Assembly: GCF_036417845.1 (NCBI RefSeq)
Contig: NC_089978.1
Location: 122,604,183 to 122,668,182, forward strand
DNA: 64,000 bases
Source of the DNA: Apteryx mantelli
Taxonomy: Eukaryota > Chordata > Aves > Apterygiformes > Apterygidae
Direction: 5' to 3'
Under the pieces are notes generated by a model. That model did no database searches. It was not told the DNA's origin and was given only the letters and a program-made list of their open reading frames with translations. Position numbers and translations under genes: made by a program. Positions 1 to 12,860 of this stretch are shown piece after piece (positions within the stretch are counted from its first letter, which is position 1; every line of letters starts with the position of its first letter).

Positions 1-3000
1 ATTAAAAGAATTCAAATAAAATAAATGAAAGGGGTTATTGAAAACCATAATTTGAACAGCCAAGAGTAAAATTTCCTCTGAAATAAAGAGATTACTTGTG
101 TAACAAGCTTTTGATTAAAAATGTATATCTATTTTTAGAGGAACCATGGCTTGAAAGACATTCCCTATACTCAAACAGGATTTGTCTCTGTGCTGTCTGT
201 ATTTTTATGATGGCTAACAATATGATGTGCAAGTGAGAATAGGGAATATTATTCAAGGTGATACAAGATTTTAGATTTCTTAATGGATGTACCACAGATT
301 CCACCGTAAGAGAAGATCTTATTTCCCACTATCCACCAGCACTTCTGAGTACAAACACAGCAAAGAGTAAGACTAAAAGAAAAGCTAGCATTTAACAGCC
401 CCTCCTTTTTTGAATTAATATACTTAGAATCACAAACCCAATCATCAGTTTCATAAGAAAACTCTATCCAACAGTTTATAGGATATTCATATCGTTAAAT
501 TAGGCCAAGAATATTTATCTCTTGTATCTGTTAAGGTTTAAAAAGCAGTACATATAACAGTTGACTGTAACATCCTTTTCCCTTAAACGAAGAGGGGAAA
601 GACTGCAATTCACAATACTGCTTGACTTGTTAACTTATTTCCATTTTCTGGGTTATAAACTCTTAGGACAATATGCCCCTTCACTCCTTAAATGAGAATT
701 CCACTTCTGACAGCATGAATTTCCAGTGAATGGGTCTCCTCTACACTCCAAAACTGTTTTTAAACAGACCTTGAGTTTCAACTAAACAGCTCGCAGGATT
801 CTGCTCCCTCTATAGCGCAATGCTTTCTTTTTCCAAAGAGACTTTTACAGCTCTTCTAACCCTGCAAAGCAGAAGACAACTTCCAACTGTAGTAGCACTT
901 AGACAAATCTGCTGTACGTTAAAAACATCTTGGGGAAAACAACATCTATTCTTGTCCCGGTAGAGTGTGCAGTGCTTTGCTTTAAGGTAATAGATATCAA
1001 CCATCAACTCGGAAACTAATTAACTGCTTACATCTGAATTTTTCCTCAGTTTACTATATTTGCTTCCTGAAGTTCACAGTAGGCTCTCGCATGATGTATT
1101 CCCCCTAATCTGTTAGAAGTTTATTGTTTCTATGTTTCAAGAAAATTAAGGGGCACATCAAACCCCGATATTTTCCTTTAAAACCAGACTGCCTTCCTTT
1201 CCAGCCTTCTCAAAATATGCTGCAATTCATGTAAGGACAAGCTTTGTCTTGGCCTAGCCTTCTCTGTGTAACTAATGAATCTAAGATAGGATAATGTAGT
1301 TCATACGGTACATATCATCAATCTGACTTTCACAGGTAATGGTTGGTGATTCAGCAATAAGTTTTCCTCATTTAAAATAGCATCCCTGAGAGAACAATAT
1401 GGCCAAGTTTTAAAATATACACCAAATACTGTCAGCTGATAAAGCAGCACAGAATATTTTCTCTGAGTCCAATTTCACAAGAATCACATTTTAGAGGAAG
1501 AGACAAAAACAAAGCTTCCAAAAGATATCATCTATAATAAAATGTTTGTCATCACAGGTGAGATATGACAAAGGTGCGTGTGTGCGGAAATCTGAAGATA
1601 AAAGGAGGAAGAAAACCTCAGCAGAGGGGAAGGAGATGTAGCCTGCAACAAAAGGAAACAGAACGATCATCTAATGATTACAGGTAGTCTCATTCTTACT
1701 CTGCCAGGTTAAAACTAGGTAAAGATCCTCAAACTGTTACTCCCTGTATAGAGGCCTCATGCTGATCAAGACAGTCAACAGTCACAAGGAAAAGGACTAA
1801 ATTACTCCTTGCTGGAGACATGGAGACTGAACAGAACAGTTCTGTTTACTACCGAGTCATAAGTACTTTCTTTCTTTCCTGGGACATCCTCTCATTAGTC
1901 TTTTTGGATTACAACTCAATCTTCCATTTGAGACCCAGCTTTAGAACATAACCACCAAAACTTCTAGAGTTAATAGTGTGACATAGAGCAAGACAAGGAT
2001 GATCTTTGTTTTCATTGTGATTCTATATGTATTTGACTCAAGTTTATAACATCTACACAAAAATACACAGGCAAACTGTGTCGCTTGGGTGATTACTCCA
2101 CAAGAGAGACAAAACAGCTATCAAGGATTTCCCACTTAATCATGTTAATTTGTTATTAAACCACATTCTGTAGTTAAGGAGGTGCCTCATTAAGCTTTTC
2201 TGACTTTATAGGCCTCTTCCTCCCACTGTAGCATGAACACGTTGTCATAAACGCACAGTAATGAATTTGAATCATGCATTATACAATGCTAACTAGAGGA
2301 GAATAGTTCAAAAAAAGTATTTTCTGTCACTATCAAGTGGAGACAAATTTAAAGAGGTCCTCTGTTAACATTACTAACCTCTCATAATATAAATCACTAG
2401 CAAAGACTTATTTACTATAGTTTGGTTATACACCATTTTACTCCTAGAAACTTCCATGAACAATCAGGCTAGCTTTATTTTAGTGCACTGTTAAAAATGC
2501 TGTTTTACGCTGAAGCCCTAACAGAAAATTAAGAGAGCTCCTTCTCATAGTCCCAAATGTAGGAATTACACATACTATAGTAATAACAATAATAAAAAAC
2601 ATGCCAGATGCAGTCACAGGCCTCATCCTAAATAGACCAGGAAAATAAAAGCCCCAAACGCAAGTATTTACAATTTAAAAACAAGAAATAAATGAGTCAG
2701 AGTACCATGAGACAAACTTAAACATCAGGACCTTCACTCACCACAATACTTCAGCAGCCTAACCACAGTCAAGTCTTTCTGTGTACTCTTTCAGGGGGTA
2801 AATACCTTGATCTGGTAATTCATTTTATAAGTGACAGCTCAATAGTCTCTTGTATCGTAGTAATCTTATTGCTATTCTATAAAAGTAAATTTAAACTACT
2901 GGCAAAAAAAATTTAGTTTCTTTTTAATAAAAAAGGGACTGGTAGCTACTACGGGAGGAAAAAAAAAGTTAATGTGCAATGCCATATGACAACACCTGAA

Positions 3001-3072
3001 CCCAATATGAATAATGCATAATGTAATCACATTTTTCAGAACTCTAAAAAATTACTGTGGTAAATGAAGTAC
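1..3072 (-). other. ZNF654: ZNF654 intron 4 (partial)
   Basis: This AT-rich stretch follows the donor of ZNF654 exon 4 on the minus strand and runs off the left edge. In members of this family the next exon should continue the RLF/ZNF292-like helical region. I looked for it on the minus strand and found no matching peptide, so the remaining exons, including those for the zinc fingers, are expected left of base 1. Only short spurious ORFs and homopolymer runs are visible. Confidence 0.6.
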
Positions 3073-3208
3073 CTAATTCCTGTGATACAGGCTTTGCTTT
3101 AAGAATTGCTTGTAATACTGGATCCTCCCATGGTCCACCATCTCGGATAATTCGAGTCACTAGTTCCAGGTTCATATTTCTGTATTTATTTAGAAGATTC
3201 TGACATTC
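3073..3208 (-). CDS. ZNF654: ZNF654 coding exon 4
   Basis: This 136-nt exon encodes 45 residues plus one extra base, starting ECQNLLNKYRNMNLELVTR and continuing through a GGPWEDPVLQ motif. On the minus strand it is preceded by a pyrimidine-rich tract ending in CATAG and followed by a GTACTT donor. Its start phase matches the phase-0 end of exon 3. The peptide matches my recollection of mammalian ZNF654 very closely, and the paralogues ZNF292 and RLF have an equivalent segment (family knowledge). This N-terminal region is an alpha-helical conserved block upstream of the C2H2 zinc fingers, and its biochemical role is not well defined. The exon ends in phase 1 and the next exon is outside the window. 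Confidence 0.9.
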
Positions 3209-6200
3209 CTATGAGTGAAAAGAAAAGTATGAAGTTAGAAAAGAAAGATGCCTAACAATAAAGTTAGCCCACACAAAAGACTTTAAACAAGAAAACCCAC
3301 ATATGTTTACATATTTCTCAGTCAACAATTCAACATTTGAAGTCTTAAATTGATTAGGTCTATAAAAAGTCCTAAAGCAACAACTCACATTCTCTAAAAA
3401 CAGTAAAATGCAAACTCCTCTCCTTGAATTTGGAGGTATTATTGGCATACTCTGTAGGAGAAATCTTTACCTGATGCTAGTCTGCACTGATTTACGCATA
3501 TTGACATTGGGAATTGGGATCTGGTTATTGAGCCCAAATTCTACCAGGTTTTAAGGGGAAAATTTGAATTAATCCATGTGAGTCACCAGGCCTCAGGCAA
3601 TCTTTTATCCAAAGCTCTACATAACATAAACCACATATGCCTTCCAGCGCTTGCTTAAAATAATCTGGAAGCAGTTCTATATATATATATATATCTCTAC
3701 ACACACACACACACACATATATATATAGTGTGTGTGTGTGTAGATATATATATAGTGTGTGTAGATATATAGTGTGCGTGTACACACAGTGCGTGTATAT
3801 ACATAAACAGTGCGTGTATATATACAGTGTGTGCATGTATATAAATAGTGTGTGTGTATATAGTGTGTGCGAAATAGTGTGCGTGTTCGAAATACAGTGC
3901 ATATATAGAGTGTGTAGTGCGCGTGTAGTGCGTGTGCATGCATATATTTGTGCATATATATAGATACAGTGTGCATGCGTATACATAGCGTGCGTATGTA
4001 TACAGTGTGCGTATGTGTGTGTATAGTGTGTGTTTGTGTATGTGTGTGTATAGTGTGTGTGTGTATAGTGTGTGAGATATATATAGTGTGTGTGTGAGAC
4101 TGTGGGGGGGTGATATATAGCGTTTGCATGAGAGATATACAGCATGAGCGCGTGTGATACACACAGCATGAGATACACACAGCATGAGAGATATATAGCG
4201 TGTGCACGCGTGAGAGATATATAGCGTGTGCGAGATATAGCGTGTGCACGAGATAGTGTGTGAGATATATAGCGTGTGTGCGCGAGATATACAGTGCGAG
4301 ATATACATAGTGTGTGAGAGATATATACTGCGCGCGCGAGAGAGACATAGTGTGTGGGAGAGATACATATAGCGTGCGATAAATAGCATGTGCACGAGAT
4401 AGTGTGTGAGAGATATATAGCGTGTGTGCGTGAGATATACAGTGCAAGATAATATATAGTGTGAGAGATATATATAGCATGTGTGCGAGACAGCGTGCGC
4501 GTGAGATATATAGACAGCGCACGAGAGAGACAGTGTGTGTGGGAGAGATACATATAGTGTGCAAGATATAGCGTGTGCACGAGACAGTGTGTGAGAGATA
4601 TATAGCGTGTGTGCGCGAGATATACAGTGCGAGATATACATAGTGTGTGAGATATATAGACAGCGCGTGAGAGAGACACATATAGCGTGCGCGGGAGAGA
4701 CGCATAGCGCGTGTGTGCGAAAGTGTGCGTGAGAGTGTGTGTGCGCGAGAGATACAGAGCGTGTGCGCGAGAGATCTATAATGTGAGAGAGCGAGCGCGT
4801 GAGTGAGAGAGATCTATACAGAGTGCGTGAGTGAGAGAGATCTATACAGAGTGCGTGATACACACACACACACACACACACACACAAAGATTTCTTCTGT
4901 TGTTATTTGCTGGTGAACGTGTCAACATTAATGCTAATCAACAGCAGAATTGTAATCAGCACAACCTAAGTTTCAAAGGGAAATAAAATAGCGTTTTAAT
5001 TTTTTGTTTTAATTGTTTCTTTTCGGTTATTTTAATCTGTTCTTTCCAAAAGGGCTAAAATGACTGCTTCTATTCACACACAGCTTCAGATACCCTTTTT
5101 TGCTGTAAATTTTTACCTTTGATTTCTTCTCAATTTCTTCTATTATGTTCAGATGAGTACAATTGATAATAAAGGCTGGTTAAGTAACTGAAACAATGCT
5201 TTTCACTACCATTTTGGTTATAAAACAGATTCAGAAATTCCTTATTAAGAAAATCTTGTAAAGACATATTTTAACATATTCATTGTTTAAAAGGCAAGGC
5301 AGTTGAGTTATACCACAAAAGCAGAGAAGCAAGTACTATACATCTCATTTTTTCTTAGTTCTCTGTCTGGTTCATACACTGTCTTTGAAAAGCACTTGAG
5401 ACTGCCAAGAGGGCCCGTAACACTTGTACAAGATACCATACCTACTCCTAGGGCTTGCTAAAGCCACTCCTTGACCCCATTCTTCAACTAATTCTAATCA
5501 AGCATATAACTGCTGCTGTTTTGATAATTAACATCAGTAGTGCTGACATATTAATTTGAAGCAGCAATAGCAAACAGGTATCAACATAAAAACAGCAAAG
5601 GGATAGCTGTTTTTCAAACTGCAGTTTTGTTATCAGCATTAATAGAAGAAGCACCCCACTTTTCACCCTTTCTTTCCAAACCACAAAGCTTCATTTCTCA
5701 TGCTGGCACAAGCATTTGTCTTTCCATGCAATGAACTCAATTCCACATTGAAAAGCTTATCTGGCAAAAAAAAGGTTAAGTTTCTAAAGCCAGGATCAGT
5801 ACTCTGATGCAGTTGTACCTAGCCACACAAAAACTTGCCCCAGTCCAGGCAAGAAGTCTTAAACAATGCTAGCTTATGCTGATCTGAAGAGTTCATTGAA
5901 GCTTAGCTTTAACTTCAAGGTTACAGTTTAAAACAGCAGAGGGAAACTTCAGGTTTCATGCTGTGAACTGGTACAAGGCACTGGATGACACTAATCTCCA
6001 ATTAGATAAAAACCAACAGAAAGCTTCCCATTTCTGTATGGGAAATGCATAAAATATGTCTTTAATAGAAAGGCTGGTACCACAAAGAAAGTGAATTGCA
6101 TTTTACTTAGTCCAGACAGATTCAAATATAAATAATGACAATGAATACAAGAACAAATGGCTTCAAATACCCTATGTACTTTTGTATGCAAGTAAAGCAA

Positions 6201-6319
6201 CTATCTTTTTTCACTATAATGGCTTCTTTCATCCAGGTTATATACTTTAATATTCACAAAAAATGTTTATGTGCTAAAATAATATTACCAAAGATTTATA
6301 TGAAAGTAGGCAACACTAC
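3209..6319 (-). other. ZNF654: ZNF654 intron 3
   Basis: This 3.1 kb intron lies between coding exons 3 and 4. Its left third is occupied by a 1.2 kb compound microsatellite, listed separately. The remainder is AT-rich unique sequence in which I see no exon, RNA gene or recognisable transposon. Confidence 0.75.
3677..4886. repeat. Compound TG/TA/GA microsatellite with irregular higher-order repeat
   Basis: About 1.2 kb is made almost wholly of short runs of TG, TA, CG and GA dinucleotides. It begins with (TA)n and (CA)n, passes through TG/TA blocks, then GAGATATATAGCGTGTG-like units, and ends in a pure (CA)n run at about 4859-4886. Longer units recur: a block containing GTGCACGAGA, a TGTGAGA run, ATATATAGCGTG and GATATACAGTG appears near 4246, 4392 and 4577, at spacings of 146 and 185 bases. 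All three minus-strand frames stay open for roughly 1.0-1.2 kb. Those ORFs are low-complexity Thr/His/Tyr/Ser/Leu peptides and are composition artefacts. Alternating purine-pyrimidine runs make Z-DNA formation plausible. Confidence 0.95.
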
Positions 6320-6401
6320 CTGGATAGAACCTAAAATATCTTTCAAAGGATCTTCATAGAACTCATCCTTTCCAAAGAACAGCAGCAATTCAAAAAAACT
6401 C
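6320..6401 (-). CDS. ZNF654: ZNF654 coding exon 3
   Basis: This 82-nt exon completes a leucine codon begun in exon 2 and then encodes 27 residues, SFFELLLFFGKDEFYEDPLK and seven more ending in Gln. The acceptor (TTTTTTAG) and donor (GTAGTG) both fit consensus on the minus strand, and the reading phases join without a break to exons 2 and 4. The segment belongs to the conserved N-terminal helical block shared with RLF and ZNF292, where the paralogues have a similar leucine-rich run. No disabling change is seen. Confidence 0.9.
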
Positions 6402-9400
6402 CTAAAAAACAGAAGTAGCAACAAGTCAACCAAGCTAAAAAAAAAAGTTAATTCAAAAAGAAAACAATCACAATTCTATTGTTTTTCACAGCACTAAGAA
6501 TAAAATAGAACTTTTATAAGCTCTAGACCCTTGCCCATCCCAACACAAGTCACTGAAACGTTTGGCTAATGCCCAGGCTCTCTGAAATGCTACTCATTTC
6601 ATAAGCTTTAGGTTGGTCTCTTGAGCTGGATTTTGGCAGCGACTTTTTTCCCCTCGAGCAAACTTTTCATCAAGCATGAAATCATAAGTAGAATACATTC
6701 ACAGCTATAGATAAGCTACCCAAAAAGTCCAAATCAACAATAAAATATATAATACTTAAACATAAGTTTAACCCAGCCACACCCTTTTCATAACCTCAGG
6801 ACATCTAGACTCACAGTACCTGCCTGCTTTCCTCCCCCAACAACCACAACATCCTCCACACTGTTGTTCTCCATTCTCTGTTCCAAAAAGGAACCTTCCT
6901 CAAAAAGCTAAAGAATTTGTCGGATAGGCAGTAATTTTACAGAAGAAAGAGGACAACTGTAAAACTACTAGAGGGTGCACCATATATAAGGAATAACATT
7001 CAAAGAACAGTAACTTTACTTAAGTGCAAATTCCCAACAATTCATGTTTTCAAGTATGATAAGCAACTTTTACTGACACATTTTATTCCATTTCAATCTG
7101 TCCTGATGTAATGCCCACTGAAGTCTCTCTAGGAAGAAGGGAGAAGAAGTTTAAAGGTGCTACTAATTTCATATATCTCAACAAAAGCCTTTGAAGATTA
7201 TTTGCAAAAAGACAGATTTGGTGGAAATATGCAAGTGAACTATGTTCACCTTCTGCATGGCACTCAAATGAATTGGCAAAACTTCAACTTCACCACAGAC
7301 AGTTTTTAGGCAAATCAGCTTCATGCTGCAGCAGCATGAACTTGCATGTGTCACTTCAAAAGAGGCAGAAGATAAGGGAGCAGACAGGATTTAACTGTTC
7401 AACATCAGACTAGACTCAAGCTGACTGAAGCATCAATCTAACTATGGCTTCCACGTTTTCCACCATCTTAAAATAATTGTGTGCCCCCCCCTTTTTTTTT
7501 AATTTTAAATTAATATGATGACAATGACAAACAATCCTGATTGTGAAATCAGACTGGTAAAAATTAGCTTTCCAGAGCTGAGGTCAATTTTAGGTCTTCA
7601 CTTTTAGAAGTATGTTTCCAGACATTACTGCAAGTCAGTGAATTCTATCAAAATCAAGGTAGTTGCATCTTACACATCTGCAGACATCTCCAGTGCACCT
7701 GCCACTGCTCTTGCCTTCAGCTTGAGAAGTTTTATTGCTTTTTGGAAAAGAGGTAACTACCAAGCATTCCACTAACACAACCTGCAATTGCTGATTGGGA
7801 CAGTTATGAGCAGCAGGCAAAAAACAAGCGAATGTGAGGGGGAAGTGATGATAATTCAGAGTTGAAGGAAAACACAGTACTGAAAACACAACTGCTTACA
7901 TTGAGGGTGTTTCTGAAACACGACTGAACAGCAAAGGCTTTCCACCTCATAACAGAAGAAAACATGAATTTTCTTCTTAACAGTATTCTAGACATTTTAC
8001 AAAATGAACAAGGAGAATAAGGAGGCAGAGAGGAAAGGAGAAGTCCTGAAGAAGTTTCAGCACTCTTCCACTTATAGCTTTTGACCCAAAATCCTACTGA
8101 TGGCAATTTCTTTCCTGACTAGAGCATTTAGTCTTTTGTTGCAACATCTGTTGAAGTATAAAAGGCAGATTTTCAAATAGCTGGACTAGGGATTAGAAGT
8201 TTTGCATAATAATTAAATTCACTGTGCAATTACCTCTCAATTTAAAGTCAATCTTATACCCTCAGTATATCTAAGTAACACCCAAAGCACTCTTACAAAG
8301 CAGAACACCTTGTTTTTAAACACAGCAAATCCAAAAACGTTTAAGAGCAGATTAAATTCAGGTTTTCTCTCAAGAGCATTTTCAGAAGTACTGTGGATTA
8401 AAAGATCTTAATATTTATATAAATAAAAGGAAGGTTTCTATGGGAAATAATTATGAAAATAGTGGAAAATGTAAATGAAATTATGCTTCCTTTAAATTAT
8501 ACTCCATTAAGTTCTTTCTTAGCCAGTAGTAAATTATATTGAAAACAAACCTAGTAAATTTAAGATACGCATTAACTTTTGTAGTCTTATGTTCAATGAC
8601 AAGATTTTTCTCCACATGAGGTCCTTGAATCTCAACTCAAATAGAGAATTAAAAAAAATCAGTTCCCAAATAAATACTTTGTTCTGAAAACACATTATCT
8701 CATTTCATGTTGATAAACAGAATTATGCAGCATATTTGACTCTCAGTAAAGGTCAGGCTTGAGTCATGTCATGATTTGGAAAGCTGCCAAACTGGAACTT
8801 AAATAATAATCAGTTAAGATGAAACTAGTTCTAGCAAATGATGCATGCATTGTTTTGTGTTTTGACTGATTTAAAGAGAATAAGATTTTGACAAAAATCT
8901 GCAGTGAACTACAAGTGTAAACTATTTTTTTTCCAGTAAATTCAGTAATTTTTTTTTCCAGTATCAGTGCACCTGCTTCACACTCTTATCAAACTAATAA
9001 AGGAAGCTATCAAAATATTGAAGTTTCCTAGTCACCAGTTTCCATTCAGTCAGAATTACTGTAGCCAATTCCAGCATAGCTCTTTTGCCTTAAAACAGTC
9101 TGCAGCACTACACACCCCCATTTACATCTACCTGCTTATAGCGACAGTGCTTCAATTTGTCACATCGTCTCTACAGACATTATAGGCGCAGAAGATTGCC
9201 CACGAACACTAGTATACTGGCATCATTATTAAAAAACACTGAGGTTAATGCAAGTACAGATGCTGCTTCATTTGTGATGAACAGCATGGCTAACAAGTAT
9301 AGAGAATGCAATAGTGCCTGCTGTTAATAGTTTACTGTCTGGTTACCAAGGAAACCTTACTTGACTATGACAATATGGGGTCAGGCAGATTCTTGTTCTC

Positions 9401-9646
9401 TAAGAACTAGGACTTAATAAACACCAAATTTTCAAAGGCCAGATCTGAGTAAGGTTTCCCAGGTAACTGCTAAGTCCCAGGATCACTTTATGATAACACA
9501 TGCAAAACTAAGCCAAGCAAGCAGATTCAGAAGGAAAAATAAGCTTGCTACTCCTTAATACTAGGATGGAAGGAAACTTTCAGTAAATAAACCCAGTTCC
9601 AAAACGCAGGTACACAAACTGAAGACAAAGGGAGACAGAGCTCAGT

Positions 9647-11325
9647 GATCACAGAATCACAGAATCGCTGAGGTTGGAAGGGACCTCTGGAGATCATCTA
9701 GTCCAACCCCCCTGCTCAAGCAGGGTCACCTAGAGCACATTGCACAGGATTGCATCCAGGCGCGTTTTGAATATCTCCAGAGAAGGAGACTCCACAACCT
9801 CTCTGGGCAACCTGTTCCAGTGCTCTGTCACCCTCACAGTGAAGAAGTTTTTCCTCATGTTCAGATGGAAGTGTCTGTGTTTCAGTTTGTGACCGTTGCC
9901 TCGCGTCCTGTCTCTGGGCACCACTGAAAAGAGTCTGGTCCCATCCTCTCGACACCCTCCCTTCAGATACTTGTACACATTGATAAGATCTCCTCTCAGC
10001 CTTCTCTTCTCCAGGCTAAACAGGCCCAGCTCTCTCAGCCTTTCCTCATAAGAGAGATGCTCCAGTCCCCTAATCATCTTTGTAGCCCTTCACTGGACTT
10101 GCTCCAGTAGTGCCACATCCCTCTTGTACTGGGGAGCCCAGAACTGGACGCAGTACTCCAGATGTGGCCTCACCAGGGCTGAGGAGAGGGGGAGAATCAC
10201 CTCCCTCCACCTGCTGGCAACACTCTTCCTGATGCAGCCCAGGATACCATTGGCCTTCTTGGCCACAAGGGCATATTGCTGCCTCATGCTTATCTTGGTG
10301 TCCACCAGCACTCCCAGGTCCTTCTCCACAGAGCTGCCTTCCAGCAGGTCAACCCCCAACCTGTCCTGGTGCAGGGGGTTATTCTTCCCCACGTGCAGGA
10401 CCCTGCACTTGCCTTTGTTGAACTTCAGGAGGTTCCTCTCTGCCCACCTCTCCAGCCTGTCCAGGTCTCTCTGAATGGCAGCACAGCCCTCTGGGGTATC
10501 AGCCACTCCTCCCAGTTTTGTATCGTCAGCAAACTTGCTGAGGGTGCACTCTGTCCCTTCATCCAGGTCACTGATGAAGAAGTTGAACAAGACTCGACCC
10601 AGTACTGACCCCTGGGGGACACCGCTAGCTACAGGCCTCCAACTAGACTCTGTGCCACTGATCACAACTCTCTGAGCTCTGCCATTCAGCCAGTTCTCAA
10701 TCCACCTCACTGTCCACTTGTCTAGCTCACACTTCCTGAGCTTGTCTATGAGGATGCTATGGGAGACAGTGTCAAAAGCCTTGCTGAAGTCTAGGTAGAC
10801 AACATCCACTGCTCTCGCCTCATCTACCCAGCCAGTCATTCCATCAGAGAAGGCTATCAGGTTGGTTAGGCATGATTTCCCCTTGGTGAAGCCATGCTGA
10901 CTACTCCTGATCACCTTCTTTTCCTCCACATGCTTGGAGATGGCCTCCAGGATGAGCTGCTCCATCACCTTTCCAGGGATGGAGGTGAGGCTGACTGGCC
11001 TGTAGTTCCCTGGGTCCTCCTTCTTGCCCTTTTTGAAGACTGGGGTGACACTGGCTTTCTTCCAGTCCTCAGGCACCTCTCCTGTCCTCCATGACCTTTC
11101 AAAGATGATGGAGAGTGGCTTAGCAATGACACGCGCCAGCTCCCTCAGCACTCGTGGGTGCATCCCATCAGGGCCCACGGATTTGTGGGTGTCAAGTTTG
11201 CTTAAATGATCTCTGACTCACTCCTCCTCAACCAAGGGAAAGTCTTCCTTCCTCTAGACTTTCTCTCTTGCCTCCAGGATCTGGGGTTCACCTCCAGACT
11301 CTCAGGAACTGGATCCACCCTAAAT
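9647..11325 (-). mobile_element. CR1 LINE retrotransposon, 5'-truncated
   Basis: This is a non-LTR retrotransposon of the CR1 clade, the main interspersed repeat of birds. Read on the minus strand it encodes the C-terminal part of the ORF2 reverse transcriptase and a short 3' UTR. The 3' end, at the low-coordinate side, shows the diagnostic short tandem motif (TCACAGAA on the plus strand, twice). The 5' end stops near 11325 without the endonuclease domain, which is the usual 5' truncation. Its reverse-transcriptase frame is interrupted by three in-frame stops (about 11256, 11220 and 10092) and I see no frameshift. It lies inside ZNF654 intron 2. Confidence 0.95.
9730..11178 (-). pseudogene. 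CR1 ORF2 reverse transcriptase, fragment with premature stop
   Basis: This is the longest readable part of the CR1 reverse transcriptase. The first 362 codons (11178 to 10090) contain the fingers and palm motifs: [11 protein letters not shown] near residue 130, [10 protein letters not shown] near residue 185, and the catalytic FADD box at residues 216-219. A single TGA at 10092-10090 then interrupts it. The same frame resumes and runs to 9730, through a typical C-terminal [16 protein letters not shown] segment. The stop replaces what is normally an arginine codon, consistent with CpG decay. The 5' part with the endonuclease is absent, so the copy is dead. The 11178 start is only where the frame becomes open. 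Confidence 0.92.
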
Positions 11326-11491
11326 ATAATGTAAATATCTGAATTTCTACTTTTGTACATGTTCTGACATTTAAAAGTGTGATTAAAGTGTGATTTGATC
11401 TTCATAAAATTGTATTTTTTTTGCTAAAAACTAGTGAATAAAGAGATCATCTGATGTAACTGCTAGTCATTCCCTGATATTTGACCATTCC

Positions 11492-11494
<3 letters not shown>

Positions 11495-11550
<56 letters not shown>
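11495..11550. repeat. A35 homopolymer followed by (GA)n
   Basis: About 35 consecutive adenines (11495-11529) run directly into a GA dinucleotide run to about 11550. It lies some 170 bases beyond the truncated end of the CR1 copy. A retroposed poly-A tail is possible, but no attached transcript body was recognised. Confidence 0.9.
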
Positions 11551-11551
<1 letters not shown>

Positions 11552-12714
11552 TCTGATTCCGTAACTATTCTCATGTTTATGAATTCTTTCCCCATCACGG
11601 AAGAGTAAATCTCTTTGGTGAAATTTCACCAACCATATTAGATATACTGACAAAGGTAAAGCCTGGAGTTCTATGTAATTAGCACCAATAGCTCAAGGCC
11701 AGTAAAAAGAATAAGCAATCCAGTCCTCTGACCAAATAACCAAGAGAGAAAGGTTAGGAAGCATTCATCTCTGATGACTAGATGACTGAGAGTAAGTCAC
11801 AAGATTCTGAATTGAGATACCAAACTATATTCAAAAGCAATGCTCAACAAGAAAGCTGTTTAACCTGCTGGACAAATAAATCCAATTTCCTCAGACAGAA
11901 CAAGCAATAAAACTAGCTTTCAGTTTTTTGTCTCCATCTGCTGATGAGAAGATAAAACACGTTCTATCTGGGCTAAGGTTCTATAACTCACCAAAAGATT
12001 TATTTTTAGATTTTTATTTCAGATTTTTATAACAAGTAAAAAAAAAAAAAAGGAATTTTAGTTAACTAGTGATCATCACTCAGACACTTTTATCCCTCAC
12101 GTGGGAAAGGGACAACTGCCATTGCATCAAGAAAAATCAAGATGCATGATCTAGCACTCTACAGTTCTTTGTCATATTGAACATGATTTTCAGTCAATTA
12201 ATTGTATAACAAGTCAGTTTCATAAGCATATTAAGGATTCAACCATAAAAACCCATTTTTAAATTGATTAATTTCTTCAATACTACAGTAATCTTATGTT
12301 ATTACAGCTTATTACATCATTAGAGGTGGAACAGCAAAAACATTAGATAACTTTACTTATAATTATGTGTCAAAGGTTGGTCTGCAAATACTCCAAAATG
12401 AGATTTTTCCAATGAAAAGTCTGTAAGGGGATGACTTGACATAATACTTTAGATACTTCATTTTGCCAAAAAACCTTTGTGACACAGTCTTATGATACTC
12501 AACCTGAATATTTAGCACGGACATAAGACAACTAAACTTACAGTTTATGTATCCTCATTCAGGAATTTTTACCAAGTGTAAGTTGGTTCCTCATAGTTGA
12601 GTAACCTGGTAAAACCACTCTTGTAAGTTCTCTTCTGAGATCCTATTGCCATTGTAGAAATACAACATTGACAGTCTACATTGAAAATGAAATAGAAAAA
12701 ATAGATATACTTAC

Positions 12715-12860
12715 AAAGCTAAGCTACTCAAAACATATTGTACGTGCTCACATTCAGCTGGGAATGATACACAGGCAGACGTAAAACAGCAGAGAGCTGT
12801 CTGAAGCACCTGAAGCTGAGGCAAAGGAACCTGACATCTTCCAGCATAGTCTTCAACAAC
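12715..12860 (-). CDS. ZNF654: ZNF654 coding exon 2
   Basis: This 146-nt exon encodes 48 residues plus two bases, starting VVEDYAGRCQVPLPQLQVLQ and ending near a CEHVQYVLSSLA segment. It is preceded by a T-rich tract ending in CATTAG and followed by the strong donor GTAAGT on the minus strand. It joins in phase to exon 1, giving RRFCQ-VVEDYAG across the junction, and to exon 3. The paralogues RLF and ZNF292 have a clearly related segment here (a C-E-x-V motif followed by a leucine-rich run), which supports the family assignment. No break is seen. Confidence 0.92.

Larger units (their letters stand above)
6402..12714 (-). other. ZNF654: ZNF654 intron 2
   Basis: This intron of about 6.3 kb lies between coding exons 2 and 3. 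It carries a CR1 LINE in the same orientation as the gene (9647 to about 11325). A pure A35 run followed by a GA dinucleotide run lies at 11495-11550. Apart from these it is AT-rich DNA with no exon-like ORF that I can support. Confidence 0.75.

Noticed and set aside
3525-4887. Three minus-strand ORFs of 342-396 residues and a plus-strand ORF of 77 residues
   Set aside because: They are translations of the compound microsatellite. All frames are open because the dinucleotide runs lack stop triplets.
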